DNA of 64,000 nt from Nephrocerus scutellatus. Lineage: Eukaryota > Arthropoda > Insecta > Diptera > Pipunculidae. The stretch covers positions 55,536,432 through 55,600,431 of the forward strand of contig OX352761.1 of the NCBI GenBank assembly GCA_947095585.1, in the 5' to 3' direction. The notes under the pieces were generated by a model that saw nothing but the letters and a program-made list of their open reading frames with translations, ran no database searches and was not told the origin of the DNA. A program made the translations under genes and the position numbers. This document shows, piece after piece, positions 47,077 to 55,954 of this stretch; the stretch's first letter is position 1; every line of letters begins with the position of its first letter.

Positions 47077-49070
47077 GTAAGTGTATTTTCAGATTCTCCT
47101 TTGTGGTTTTCTTTTCGTAATAGTTACATACTTAGTACTACTTCTACTACCGACCCAATGCTGGTCGGCCTATTCGAATGTGTGTCTGCTTACTTCAGGA
47201 TGTTAGTGTTTGGGACACCGAAATCAATTCGGCTGGTTACTCGTTTGACTTTTTTTTGTATCGTTTTACGTTGCTTATTAACATTATTAAATTCAAATCT
47301 TATCCCGATTATATATATATTCCTATTAATCGTTTTGAAACTTTCATATCGGTTTCGCTACTTATTAATAGTCTATATTTAAATTTAAATCGATTAAATA
47401 TTCGATGGATTTAATGTAAATTTTCATATCGGTTTTGCTACTTATTAATAGTTTAAATTTACATTTGAATCGATTAAATATTCGATGGATTTAATGTAAA
47501 CTTTCATATCGGTTTCGCTACTTATTAATAGTTTATATTTAAATTTAAATCGATTAAATATTCGATGGATTTAATGTAAATTTTCATATCGGTTTTGCTA
47601 CTTATTAATAGTTTAAATTTACATTTGAATCGATTAAATATTCGATGGATTTAATGTAAACTTTCATATCGGTTTCGCTACTTATTAATAGTTTATATTT
47701 AAATTTAAATCGATTAAATATTCGATGGATTTAATGTAAATTTTCATATCGGTTTCGCTACTTATTAATAGTTTATATTTAAATTTGAATCGATTAAATA
47801 TTCGATGGATTTAATGTAAACTTTCATATCGGTTTCGCTACTTATTAATAGTTTATATTTAAATTTAAATCGATTAAATGTTCGATGTATTTGATATAAA
47901 TTTTCTATCGGTTTATTCTGTTCCGTAATATGAAATTTGAATTCGCATATCGATTACGATAGCAAATTTGAATCTTGTATAGATTATATATTCCTATTAA
48001 TCGTTTTAACCTTTTTTATCGATTTACGTTACTTATTAATATTATTATATTTAAATTACACATCGATTAAATATTCGATAAATTTGATTTGACTTGTTCC
48101 GTAATAGTAAATTTAAATTAGCATATCGATTACGATAGCAAATTTGAATCTTGTATAGATTATATATTCCTATTAATCGTTTTAACCTTTTTTATCGATT
48201 TACGTTACTTATTAATATTATTATATTTAAATTACACATCGATTAAATATTCGATAAATTTGATTTGACTTGTTCCGTAATAGTAAATTTAAATTAGCAT
48301 ATCGATTACGATAGCAAATTTGAATCTTGTATAGATTATATATTCCTATTAATCGTTTTAACCTTTTTTATCGATTTACGTTACTTATTAATATTATTAT
48401 ATTTAAATTACACATCGATTAAATATTCGATAAATTTGATTTGACTTGTTCCGTAATAGTAAATTTAAATTAGCATATCGATTACGATAGTAAATTTGAA
48501 TCTTGTATAGATTATATATTCCTATTAATCGTTTTAACCTTTTATATCGATTTACGTTACTTATTAATATTATTATATTTAAATTACACATCGATTAAAT
48601 ATTCGATAAATTTGATTTGGCTTGTTCCGTAATAGTAAATTTAAATTAGCATATCGATTACGATAGTAAATTTAAATATTCCCCTTAAGGATGGTAAAAT
48701 TTCAAACCGATAATATGTTTTTTTTTTTTTTGCTTTGACTTACGAGGCATTGGAATATCTTCCTTGAAATCTACGGAAATAAAAAAAATTGTTAAAGGTT
48801 GAAATGTGTGTATAGTACTTCATTATCTTTTGTCCTCCCGGCGCAGGTAGTCCCTAGGTCAACGGTGGCTTAAGAAAACAAGGGGGTCCCAAGGACATCG
48901 GGACCCATGGTAGGGTGGGTTAAGAAAGTGGGTGGGTGTCGTTATCGGATACGCCTCCCACAGCCTCTCCCCAGGCGTCAAGTCATCAGGGCCAAGTTTC
49001 CGTCTCTATCTCTCTCTCCCTCTATCTCGTTGTAATTCTCTAGTTTTTGGGTTTTTTTTTTGTTTTGTAG
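47077..49070 (+). other. Candidate intron within the LTR
   Basis: A donor ACAA|GTAAGTG at 47077 and an acceptor TTTTTTTTTGTTTTGTAG ending at 49070 would remove a 1994-bp intron containing all the 80- and 176-bp repeats. A short ATG frame (MKHGSTRIQ) ends at the donor. Splice-signal strength is the only evidence; the 3' LTR has the same signals. Confidence 0.35.
47338..48680. repeat. 80-bp and 176-bp AT-rich tandem arrays inside the 5' LTR
   Basis: TTTCATATCGGTTT recurs every 80 bp from 47338 (seven copies, alternating TTTCGCTA and TTTTGCTA forms, so partly a 160-bp period). CTTGTATAGATTATATATTC recurs at 47974, 48150, 48326 and 48502 (176 bp). Units are rich in CGATA/TATCG. The 3' LTR has the same arrays at about 57997-59340. 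Confidence 0.95.
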
Positions 49071-49244
49071 CACGCGAATTATTTTTGATAATGGAGGAAG
49101 TCATGGGACAACCAAGATCCCCCCCCCGGTTGCCGACGAGCATGGCTGGATTGAACGCGTGCGCCCGGTTCGACCATGTCTTCCAGCGGACGAGTTGATA
49201 AACAGGAATCGTCAACAAACCACTGTCTGATTCATTACATAAAT

Positions 49245-49262
49245 TGGCGCCCAACGTGGGGC
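49245..49262 (+). other. Primer-binding site, tRNA-Lys (CUU) type
   Basis: TGGCGCCCAACGTGGGGC, the 18-nt complement of the 3' end of tRNA-Lys1,2, five bases after the LTR end. Lys primers are used by Ulysses/Osvaldo elements, supporting the family call. Confidence 0.9.
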
Positions 49263-49268
49263 CCGAAG

Positions 49269-50846
49269 AAGTTTTGGGTTTGTTCCAAGACTTTCTTGAG
49301 TCACACACTTTTGGTAGAAACCTCGTTGGTCAATACCAACGTGGGGCCCGAAGGATATTGGCATCACGCTAATGCCTTTTGGTTCCACAAACTATTTTCG
49401 CTTTAAATTTTCCCTTATAGTTTAATATATAGTTGTCTTTAGGACTTCATTTTGCAACTGAGTGTGGGCAGCTAGACATGCTCCTTAGGAATCGCAGGTA
49501 ACTTGGCACCTTTGGCCGTGTTCCTGACCAAAAAACTTGTCTGGCTAAAACCCTTAGGACCCTTCGATGGTACTAGGATTGTCCCACACCAGGATTCTTT
49601 TCTTCTTTCTATCTGGACCTCAGTCGTCTGATCAAGAAGGCCCCTCTCTTCCTTTTGGAATCGCAGACCTTTTGTTAGAAGCGGAAGAGCTGACCAAAGA
49701 ATCCGCGGGTCCCTTGAAAGCTGATTGTTCATAATTTCCCCTATTAAATTTCTCTGGCTCGATTTAATCACTTGGTAGATTATTGTTCGTCTTAAGGACG
49801 ATCCCTTTTCTTGTTCTGGGTGAGGCCCTGGAGGTAGGTCTTGCGGAATTTCGGGTTCTGATTTTTTTTTTGGTTCCTGACCGCATAGCTGACGTTAAAG
49901 GCTACCTCACTACAGAACCCTTCTCTTTTCGGCGTTTTTTTTTTGTTGCAAGTAAGGGCGAATTGGATGTGCTTTTCATTGGATTTTCAGGCGTCTTGCC
50001 TGGGTGGTCGATCTGGCCAGAAAACCAGCGGTTCAGCCGAATTTGCAGCAGAACCCGTCCGCTTCAACGTTAATGTTACTTAGTTCGATAACCTTATATG
50101 GCAGCGTTCTGGAATAACCAGGGATTGTATTGCGCGAACCTTGGACCGGAATGCTTTTCAATTACTAATTAAATCCATCATCTTGTGGAATTACTAGTCA
50201 GTTGTCATCCCACGAATGCTAGACCAGAGCTCTGATGGCATTACTTCCAATAGCTGGAATTTTAGATCGTTTTATGTATCTCCCCTGAGGGAATTCTTAC
50301 TCGCTTCTCAATTCTGCACATGTCTGTCTGTAATTGGCAACGTCGACGATATGCCGGCCGAGTCATTGTTGACTTTATACATGGACTAAACGGATATACT
50401 GTTATTTTACTGAAAGTTTTTTTTTGAACTGATGCCTTGAGGTGAGGGGGGAGGCAAAACCACCAAACGACCGAAGGTATTGCCTGGCTGGAGGACGAAG
50501 AAAGTTAGTTGTTTGTACACATTTTGCTAGGTTTTAGAACCTGTCATTTTTTTTTATTGTGAATTTTGGAGTATTATCTTGTGGGTTTTAGTATCAACAA
50601 TCACCTTTAGTATTGACTATCGAAATTGAGGAAAATTCCATATCGTAAATTTCCGGTTAAGACATTTCAGATTTCGACTATTCAGGATAATTTCGTTTGG
50701 TTAAATTTCTCGAAATTCGATTTATTGTTTGTTTTATGGGCGGTTGCTGCTCTGAATCTGGGTTTTGATTATCGATTTGCGCTTCGAGTGTTGTGAAGAT
50801 TATTGAATCTTGGGGTAGGGATCATTTTTCTTGAATTTGAGTAGAC
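49269..50846 (+). other. 5' leader of the LTR element
   Basis: 1.58 kb without a recognisable gene. It repeats 18 nt of the primer-site region (CCAACGTGGGGCCCGAAG at 49251-49268 and 49336-49353). Several T-runs. Probably holds packaging or translation signals. Confidence 0.5.
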
Positions 50847-52520
50847 ATGTTCACCGTTCGTAGTAACGAGGACTTGAGTCGCCTCAACCCCAGCATAGTT
50901 TGTCAGGTATGCAAGGCTGAACTGGTTCCTGAGGTCGCAAGTTTGGTTACCCTGTGTAAACATGTTTTTCACCAATCGTGTATAACAGAGTATTTGAAGA
51001 CTTCGAACAATTGTCCAACCTGCAAAGAGCCGTGCTTGGTGGAAGATTTGAAGCCGATAGAAGTTACGGTTGCGCCTGCTAATACTGTCACGTCGGGTAG
51101 AAACCAATCTATTAAAAGGACACCAGCAACCAAGGGAGCAATACCGAAAACTATGCAGACACGAAGTACGAACACTGGGCGAAAAGCCAAGGCCAAGGGG
51201 CGAAACCAGTTGGACTGGACGAGGAACGAAAACTTACGGGCTGGAGAGCCTAATCGAAATCCGGACAGAGGACTCCTGGATGAAGATAATCTTTTTGAGG
51301 ATAGTCAACGAATTTCTGGTATTCGGGCGATTTCAAGCACAGATAAAGGTCTCACGACCGAGGAAGTTAAGGCCCTGATTGACGTAGCTTGGAAACAGCA
51401 GAAGACGGAGATGGTCGATTGTTTGACCAGCAAAATGTCTGATGTTGTTGCCTCTAACGTCCAGCGGTGTTTCGAAAATTTTAATCTTCGATCCACTGAA
51501 GTTCGTTCTAGTCCACCGGGCATTCCACAAAAGGGTCCTGGGGAATTCTCTCGTTATCCTCCAACAACCGGTCCTAATGCAAATATGGAGCAGGGGTTTT
51601 CATCCAATCCACGCAGCGTTTCGTTCGCACCTGATCACTCAATGATCAATGATCGTTCAATCGATTTAAGCAAGTTCGATCGTATCACCAGCCTGATACA
51701 GAAATGGCAAATACGATTTGACGGCTCGGTAGACGGACTCACGGTTGACGAGTTTTTGTACCGCATACAGGTTCTGACGAACCAGACTTTGTACGGAGAT
51801 TTTTCGTTGATCTGTAACAACTTTCACATGTTACTTCACGGTAAGGCGCGCGAATGGTTTTGGCGTTATCACAGGGGCGTGCTCAATTGCAATTGGTTTG
51901 ACCTCTGCGAAGCATTGCGCACGCAATACAAGGATTGTCGCACAGATTACGATCTCCTTGAGAGTATTCGGTCAAGGAAGCAGAGAGATCGAGAAACTTT
52001 CGACGAGTATTTTGATTCAATTTCTGTTTTAACAAACCGACTAAACTCTCAAATAAGCGAAAAGGAACTCGCTGAGATCATAGCACGCAACCTTAGACCG
52101 GATATTCGACATGAGATCTTATATCTGACCATTGGCTCTGTAGCGCAACTCCGTGATATCTGCCGGAAACGTGAACGTTTCTTTGCTGAGGTTAACCGCG
52201 GTTTTACGGGATTACGAAACCCGGCCCTTCGTCGTAACATCTCCGAGGTTGACGTCGATTTTGAATTACCAAAGGAGGGAAGTCTGACACCAAGTAACGA
52301 GAGGGGAATTTGTGCGCTAGGCGAGGGTAAGGCTCTCATTTGTTGGAACTGTGACGAGCCTGGTCACAGGTATATCGAGTGTTTAAAGGAACGGCGGATC
52401 TTCTGCTATGGATGTGGCGCTGTTAATGTCTTCAAACCCAATTGCGCTAAGTGTAGGGCGTCGGGAAACTTCCGACCGGGTGTGGCCCAGCTTCGACAGC
52501 GAGACCCGCACCCCATGTAA
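50847..52520 (+). CDS. gag: Gag with N-terminal RING-H2 finger
   Basis: 557-aa capsid/nucleocapsid polyprotein of the young LTR element. Residues 19-59 hold a full RING-H2 pattern: C19, C22, C37, H39, H42, C45, C56, C59 (C-X2-C-X14-C-X1-H-X2-H-X2-C-X10-C-X2-C). RING domains usually recruit E2 enzymes for ubiquitin transfer; activity here is inference. Then a basic, low-complexity stretch (~75-135), a linker, the Retrotrans_gag core (~285-440; 'QKWQIRFDGS', 'AREWFWRY', 'RSRKQRDRETFDEY'), a CCHC knuckle at 499-512 and a C-X2-C-X9-C-X2-C cluster at 520-536. The start ATG at 50847 is the first in frame and begins the RING segment. The frame is intact, and ends 58 nt after the slippery site that leads to pol. 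Confidence 0.9.
   Translation: MFTVRSNEDLSRLNPSIVCQVCKAELVPEVASLVTLCKHVFHQSCITEYLKTSNNCPTCKEPCLVEDLKPIEVTVAPANTVTSGRNQSIKRTPATKGAIPKTMQTRSTNTGRKAKAKGRNQLDWTRNENLRAGEPNRNPDRGLLDEDNLFEDSQRISGIRAISSTDKGLTTEEVKALIDVAWKQQKTEMVDCLTSKMSDVVASNVQRCFENFNLRSTEVRSSPPGIPQKGPGEFSRYPPTTGPNANMEQGFSSNPRSVSFAPDHSMINDRSIDLSKFDRITSLIQKWQIRFDGSVDGLTVDEFLYRIQVLTNQTLYGDFSLICNNFHMLLHGKAREWFWRYHRGVLNCNWFDLCEALRTQYKDCRTDYDLLESIRSRKQRDRETFDEYFDSISVLTNRLNSQISEKELAEIIARNLRPDIRHEILYLTIGSVAQLRDICRKRERFFAEVNRGFTGLRNPALRRNISEVDVDFELPKEGSLTPSNERGICALGEGKALICWNCDEPGHRYIECLKERRIFCYGCGAVNVFKPNCAKCRASGNFRPGVAQLRQRDPHPM
52463..52513 (+). promoter_or_regulatory. -1 ribosomal frameshift signal (gag to pol)
   Basis: G GGA AAC (52463-52469) in gag phase, an 8-nt spacer, then GGGTGTGG (52478-52485) able to pair with CCGCACCC (52506-52513) through seven Watson-Crick pairs and one U-G pair, 20-nt loop. 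The -1 frame is open from the heptamer into pol. Confidence 0.85.
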
Positions 52521-55500
52521 AATCAATCTTGGATCTGACCCCACCTATCGACACTAGTTTTGGTGCCATAGGTGGTGAAGTTCACGCTTCCACTGCCTTA
52601 CTTTTAAACAATGAAGACAAAACGACCGGCGAATCCAATAGCAGAAGACCGACCCTGTATCCAATTAGGCCATATCACGATCGTTTTGATGCTTATCAGA
52701 GAGCACGAGCTCGAATTTTTGGTGAAGACACTCCCACGGTGAAGCAAAAGAGTAAGCGTTCGACGCTTAGGTTGCGAACCTTCTGGAAGTCTGTGTTACA
52801 AAGCCGTCGGAGATTTATAGATGCAATTGTCAACAGGGGAGATGACGTTCGTTCATATGCGGAGGTGACATTTTTAGATCGTACTATGCTAGGACTGCTC
52901 GATAGTGGTGCTACCATAAGTTGTGTTGGTTCAAGAGTTGCAGAGAGTATTTTGAGTGATGGTCGCGACGTGATCACGTTTGTTAGCAGTATTAAAACGG
53001 CTGATGGAAATCGCCAACCTGTGAAAGGAAAGGTAAAGGTCGACATTGAATTTCGAGGACAGATTCGAGAAATCGAATTGTATCTAATTCCTAACCTTTC
53101 CCAAGATCTGTACCTGGGTATTGATTTCTGGAGAGCATTTAAGTTAGCGCCTGGAATCATTAGCGAAGTGCAACATAGTTTGAATGTCGAGGTGGGCAAA
53201 GGTGATAACACCAAATCACTCGTTTTAACGACTGGTCAATTGAATAGATTGGAAGTGGTTAAGTCACGTTTTCCTTCTTTCGATAAAGATGGATTGGGAA
53301 AAACGACCCTGGTTGAACACGTTATCGATGTTCAGGATGCAAAGCCAATAAAGCAGCGGCATTATCCAGTATCTCCGGCCATCGAGAGATTGATTTTTGC
53401 GGAACTGGATGAAATGCTAGCTCAAGGGATCATCGAGGAATCTAAAAGTTCCTGGAGCTCGCCTGTCGTGTTGGTACGTCAACCAGGGAAGGTTCGACTC
53501 TGTCTGGACTCGAGGAAAGTCAACGCAGTGACGGTCAAGGACGCTTATCCCCTACCTCATATCAATGGGATTTTAAGTCGATTACCGCCTGCGGAGGTTA
53601 TTTCGAGTCTAGATTTGAAAAAGGCTTTCCACCAAATTCCGTTGGAATTAGATTCTCGTGACAAAACCGCTTTCACTGTTTCTAACAGGCCCTTGTATCA
53701 ATATCGAGTGATGCCATTCGGACTATGCAATGCACCGCAGACACTTTGTAGATTGATGGACCAAGTTATTCCACCCCAACTTAGGGATTTTGTGTTCGTG
53801 TATCTTGACGACCTGCTGGTCATCACAGATACTTTCGACAAGCATATGTTGGTTCTGGAGGAGGTCGCTTTACATTTGCGGAAGGCTGGTCTCACGATCA
53901 ATGTAAGTAAAAGTAAATTCTGTTTGAGAGAAGTCAAGTATCTGGGATACGTAGTCGGAAACGGAGTGCTTAAGGTAGATCCAGACAAACTCGTGGCGAT
54001 AACTGAGTTTCCTAGGCCCGGGTCGGTTCGACAATTGAGACGTTTTCTCGGTATGGCTGGCTGGTATCGTCGCTTCATAAGCAACTTCTCGGTAGTATCT
54101 CATCCTCTCACAGAATTACTCAGGAAGTCTAAATCCTTCAATTGGTCGGACGAAGCCGAAAAAGCTTTTAACGAGCTGAAAAAAAGACTGACTTCTGCAC
54201 CTGTACTGGGCAATCCAGATTTTACTCGACCCTTTGTCCTGCAATGCGACGCAAGCCAGGACGGAATTGGCAGCGTTCTTGCCCAAGTAAACAGTAGTGG
54301 CGATGAGGTTCCTGTGGCTTTTATGTCACAAAAGTTGAATAAGGCACAAAGGAACTACAGCGTTACTGAGCAGGAATGTCTGGCCGTTGTCCTAGGTATA
54401 AAGAAATTTCGCGCGTACATTGAGGGACAGGAGTTCACAGTGGTAACAGACCACGCAAGCTTGCAGTGGTTGATGCGACAGACTGATCTCAGTGGCAGGT
54501 TGGCGCGGTGGGCTTTGAAACTACAGGGTTTCCAATTTTCGATTAAACATCGAAAGGGGTCTGAGAATGTTGTTCCAGATACCCTATCCAGAGTGTATAC
54601 TGATGAATTATGCGAATTCAGCGAAGTAGGTCCCGAAATCGACTTGGACTCCGCTGAGTTCGATAGTACGGAATACAGCACCTTAAAGACCAGGGTTTTA
54701 GTTCATCAGGGCAAGTTGCCCGATCTTAAAGTCGTAGGGAAATATCTGTACAAGCGTACCGAATTCGCAACTGGAAGTGACGTACAAGAAAATGACTCTT
54801 GGAAACTCTGGGTTCCCCAATCGTTGACCAACGGGGTCATTCGGCAAGCCCACTGTCGTCTAACTGGTGCTCATGGAGGTATAGGAAAGACCACCGAGCG
54901 AATTAAGCGACACTTCTTCTGGCCACATATGTCGAAACAAGTCAAGGAACATATCGCTAAGTGTGAAACATGTAAATGCACTAAGCCATCCAACGTTGTC
55001 TTGCGTCCACCTATGGGTCAGCTGGTACAATCAGCCCGACCATTTCAACGACTGTTTATGGATTTGTTAGGTCCATATCCTAGATCTAAATCCGGTGCTA
55101 TTGGGATCTTGATAATAGTCGACCATCTCTCAAAGTACAACTTTCTGAAACCCCTTAAAAAGTTTTGTGCAACGTCTATCTGTTGTTATTTGGAAAATTA
55201 CATATTCCACACCTTCGGAGTTCCCGAGACAATCGTGACGGATAACGGCGTTCAATTCAAATCAGTCATCTTTAATTCACTTCTTACTAAGTACGGTATA
55301 AAACATGTGTACACGGCCCTGTACTCGCCGCAGTCTAACGCATCCGAACGTGTGAATCGCTCTATCATAGCTGCCATACGCGCATATATTAAGAACGATC
55401 AGAAGGACTGGGACAAATGTCTTAGTGGCATCAGCTGTTCATTGCGTAGTTCTTATCATGCGTCCATCGGTTTTGCGCCATACTATGTCCTGTTCGGATT

Positions 55501-55819
55501 GAATATGATTCACCACGCCTCCGACTATCGTTTGCTGCGTAGCCTGAATTTGTTGGAGGATCACCAAGTGAATATTCCATTGAACGACAAACTTGGAAAC
55601 ATTCGGGAGAAGGTTCAGGAAAGGTTACAACAGGCCCACGATAACAATACTCGCACTTACAACACTCGAAGCCGCAATGTAGATTTCAGGGTAGGTCAAG
55701 AGATTTTTAGGCGGAACTTCGCCCAAAGCAATTTCGCGAAAGGGTTCTGTGCCAAATTGCCCCCTTATTTCTTCCCGCCCGAATTCGGGAGAAGAAAGGT
55801 AATACTTATTACGTTCTAG
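52463..55819 (+). CDS. pol: Pol: protease, reverse transcriptase, RNase H, integrase (C-terminal tail frameshifted)
   Basis: Made as a Gag-Pol fusion; the frame is open from the slip site, and no AUG is needed. Protease LLDSGAT with catalytic Asp at 52901-52903; RT with 'WSSPVVLV', 'LDSRKVNAVTVKDAYPLP' and YLDD at 53801-53812; RNase H from ~54215 (QCDAS, TDHAS); integrase HHCC finger ~54845-54980, core Asp in 'MDLLGPYP', Asp in 'VTDNGVQF' and Glu in 'NASERVN'. All catalytic acids are present. Near 55765-55780 a one-base shift diverts the frame to a stop at 55819, while the expected tail ('GTYHAKDIRQ', TGA at 55873-55875) lies in another frame. Only ~30 C-terminal residues are affected, so activity may or may not survive. 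About 80 bp separate pol from the 3' LTR. Confidence 0.9.
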   Translation, partial: GKLPTGCGPASTARPAPHVKSILDLTPPIDTSFGAIGGEVHASTALLLNNEDKTTGESNSRRPTLYPIRPYHDRFDAYQRARARIFGEDTPTVKQKSKRSTLRLRTFWKSVLQSRRRFIDAIVNRGDDVRSYAEVTFLDRTMLGLLDSGATISCVGSRVAESILSDGRDVITFVSSIKTADGNRQPVKGKVKVDIEFRGQIREIELYLIPNLSQDLYLGIDFWRAFKLAPGIISEVQHSLNVEVGKGDNTKSLVLTTGQLNRLEVVKSRFPSFDKDGLGKTTLVEHVIDVQDAKPIKQRHYPVSPAIERLIFAELDEMLAQGIIEESKSSWSSPVVLVRQPGKVRLCLDSRKVNAVTVKDAYPLPHINGILSRLPPAEVISSLDLKKAFHQIPLELDSRDKTAFTVSNRPLYQYRVMPFGLCNAPQTLCRLMDQVIPPQLRDFVFVYLDDLLVITDTFDKHMLVLEEVALHLRKAGLTINVSKSKFCLREVKYLGYVVGNGVLKVDPDKLVAITEFPRPGSVRQLRRFLGMAGWYRRFISNFSVVSHPLTELLRKSKSFNWSDEAEKAFNELKKRLTSAPVLGNPDFTRPFVLQCDASQDGIGSVLAQVNSSGDEVPVAFMSQKLNKAQRNYSVTEQECLAVVLGIKKFRAYIEGQEFTVVTDHASLQWLMRQTDLSGRLARWALKLQGFQFSIKHRKGSENVVPDTLSRVYTDELCEFSEVGPEIDLDSAEFDSTEYSTLKTRVLVHQGKLPDLKVVGKYLYKRTEFATGSDVQENDSWKLWVPQSLTNGVIRQAHCRLTGAHGGIGKTTERIKRHFFWPHMSKQVKEHIAKCETCKCTKPSNVVLRPPMGQLVQSARPFQRLFMDLLGPYPRSKSGAIGILIIVDHLSKYNFLKPLKKFCATSICCYLENYIFHTFGVPETIVTDNGVQFKSVIFNSLLTKYGIKHVYTALYSPQSNASERVNRSIIAAIRAYIKNDQKDWDKCLSGISCSLRSSYHASIGFAPYYVLFGLNMIHHASDYRLLRSLNLLEDHQVNIPLNDKLGNIREKVQERLQQAHDNNTRTYNTRSRNVDFRVGQEIFRRNFAQSNFAKGFCAKLPPYFFPPEFGRRKVILITF

Positions 55820-55924
55820 AAGATAGATCCGGGAAGCTGTTGGGTACTTACCACGCCAAAGACATTCGGCAATGACTTAAGCTTGGGTGTCCCACTCTTT
55901 CAAAGAATAGTACCCTTACTCTTC

Positions 55925-55939
55925 GAAAAAGAAAGCGGG
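55925..55939 (+). other. Probable polypurine tract
   Basis: GAAAAAGAAAGCGGG lies 15 bp before the 3' LTR. It is the only purine-rich run there, though one C interrupts it and it does not abut the LTR. Confidence 0.45.
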
Positions 55940-55954
55940 TCCTATTATTTGTTG

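Larger units (their letters stand above)
45296..49239 (+). repeat. 5' LTR (3944 bp)
   Basis: TGTAAT...ATTACA ends. Contains a 283-bp direct duplication (45865-46147 and 46148-~46420), a TTTAAAAGG TATA-like box near 46782, seven 80-bp AT-rich repeats (47338-~47897), four to five 176-bp repeats (~47920-48680), AATAAA near 48778 and a G/C run near 49120. No convincing protein-coding region; short ORFs in it are repeat-driven. Confidence 0.95.

Noticed and set aside
47050..47414. 110- and 78-codon ORFs over the LTR repeats
   Set aside because: They run into the 80-bp repeats and overlap each other in two frames; low-complexity hydrophobic translation.
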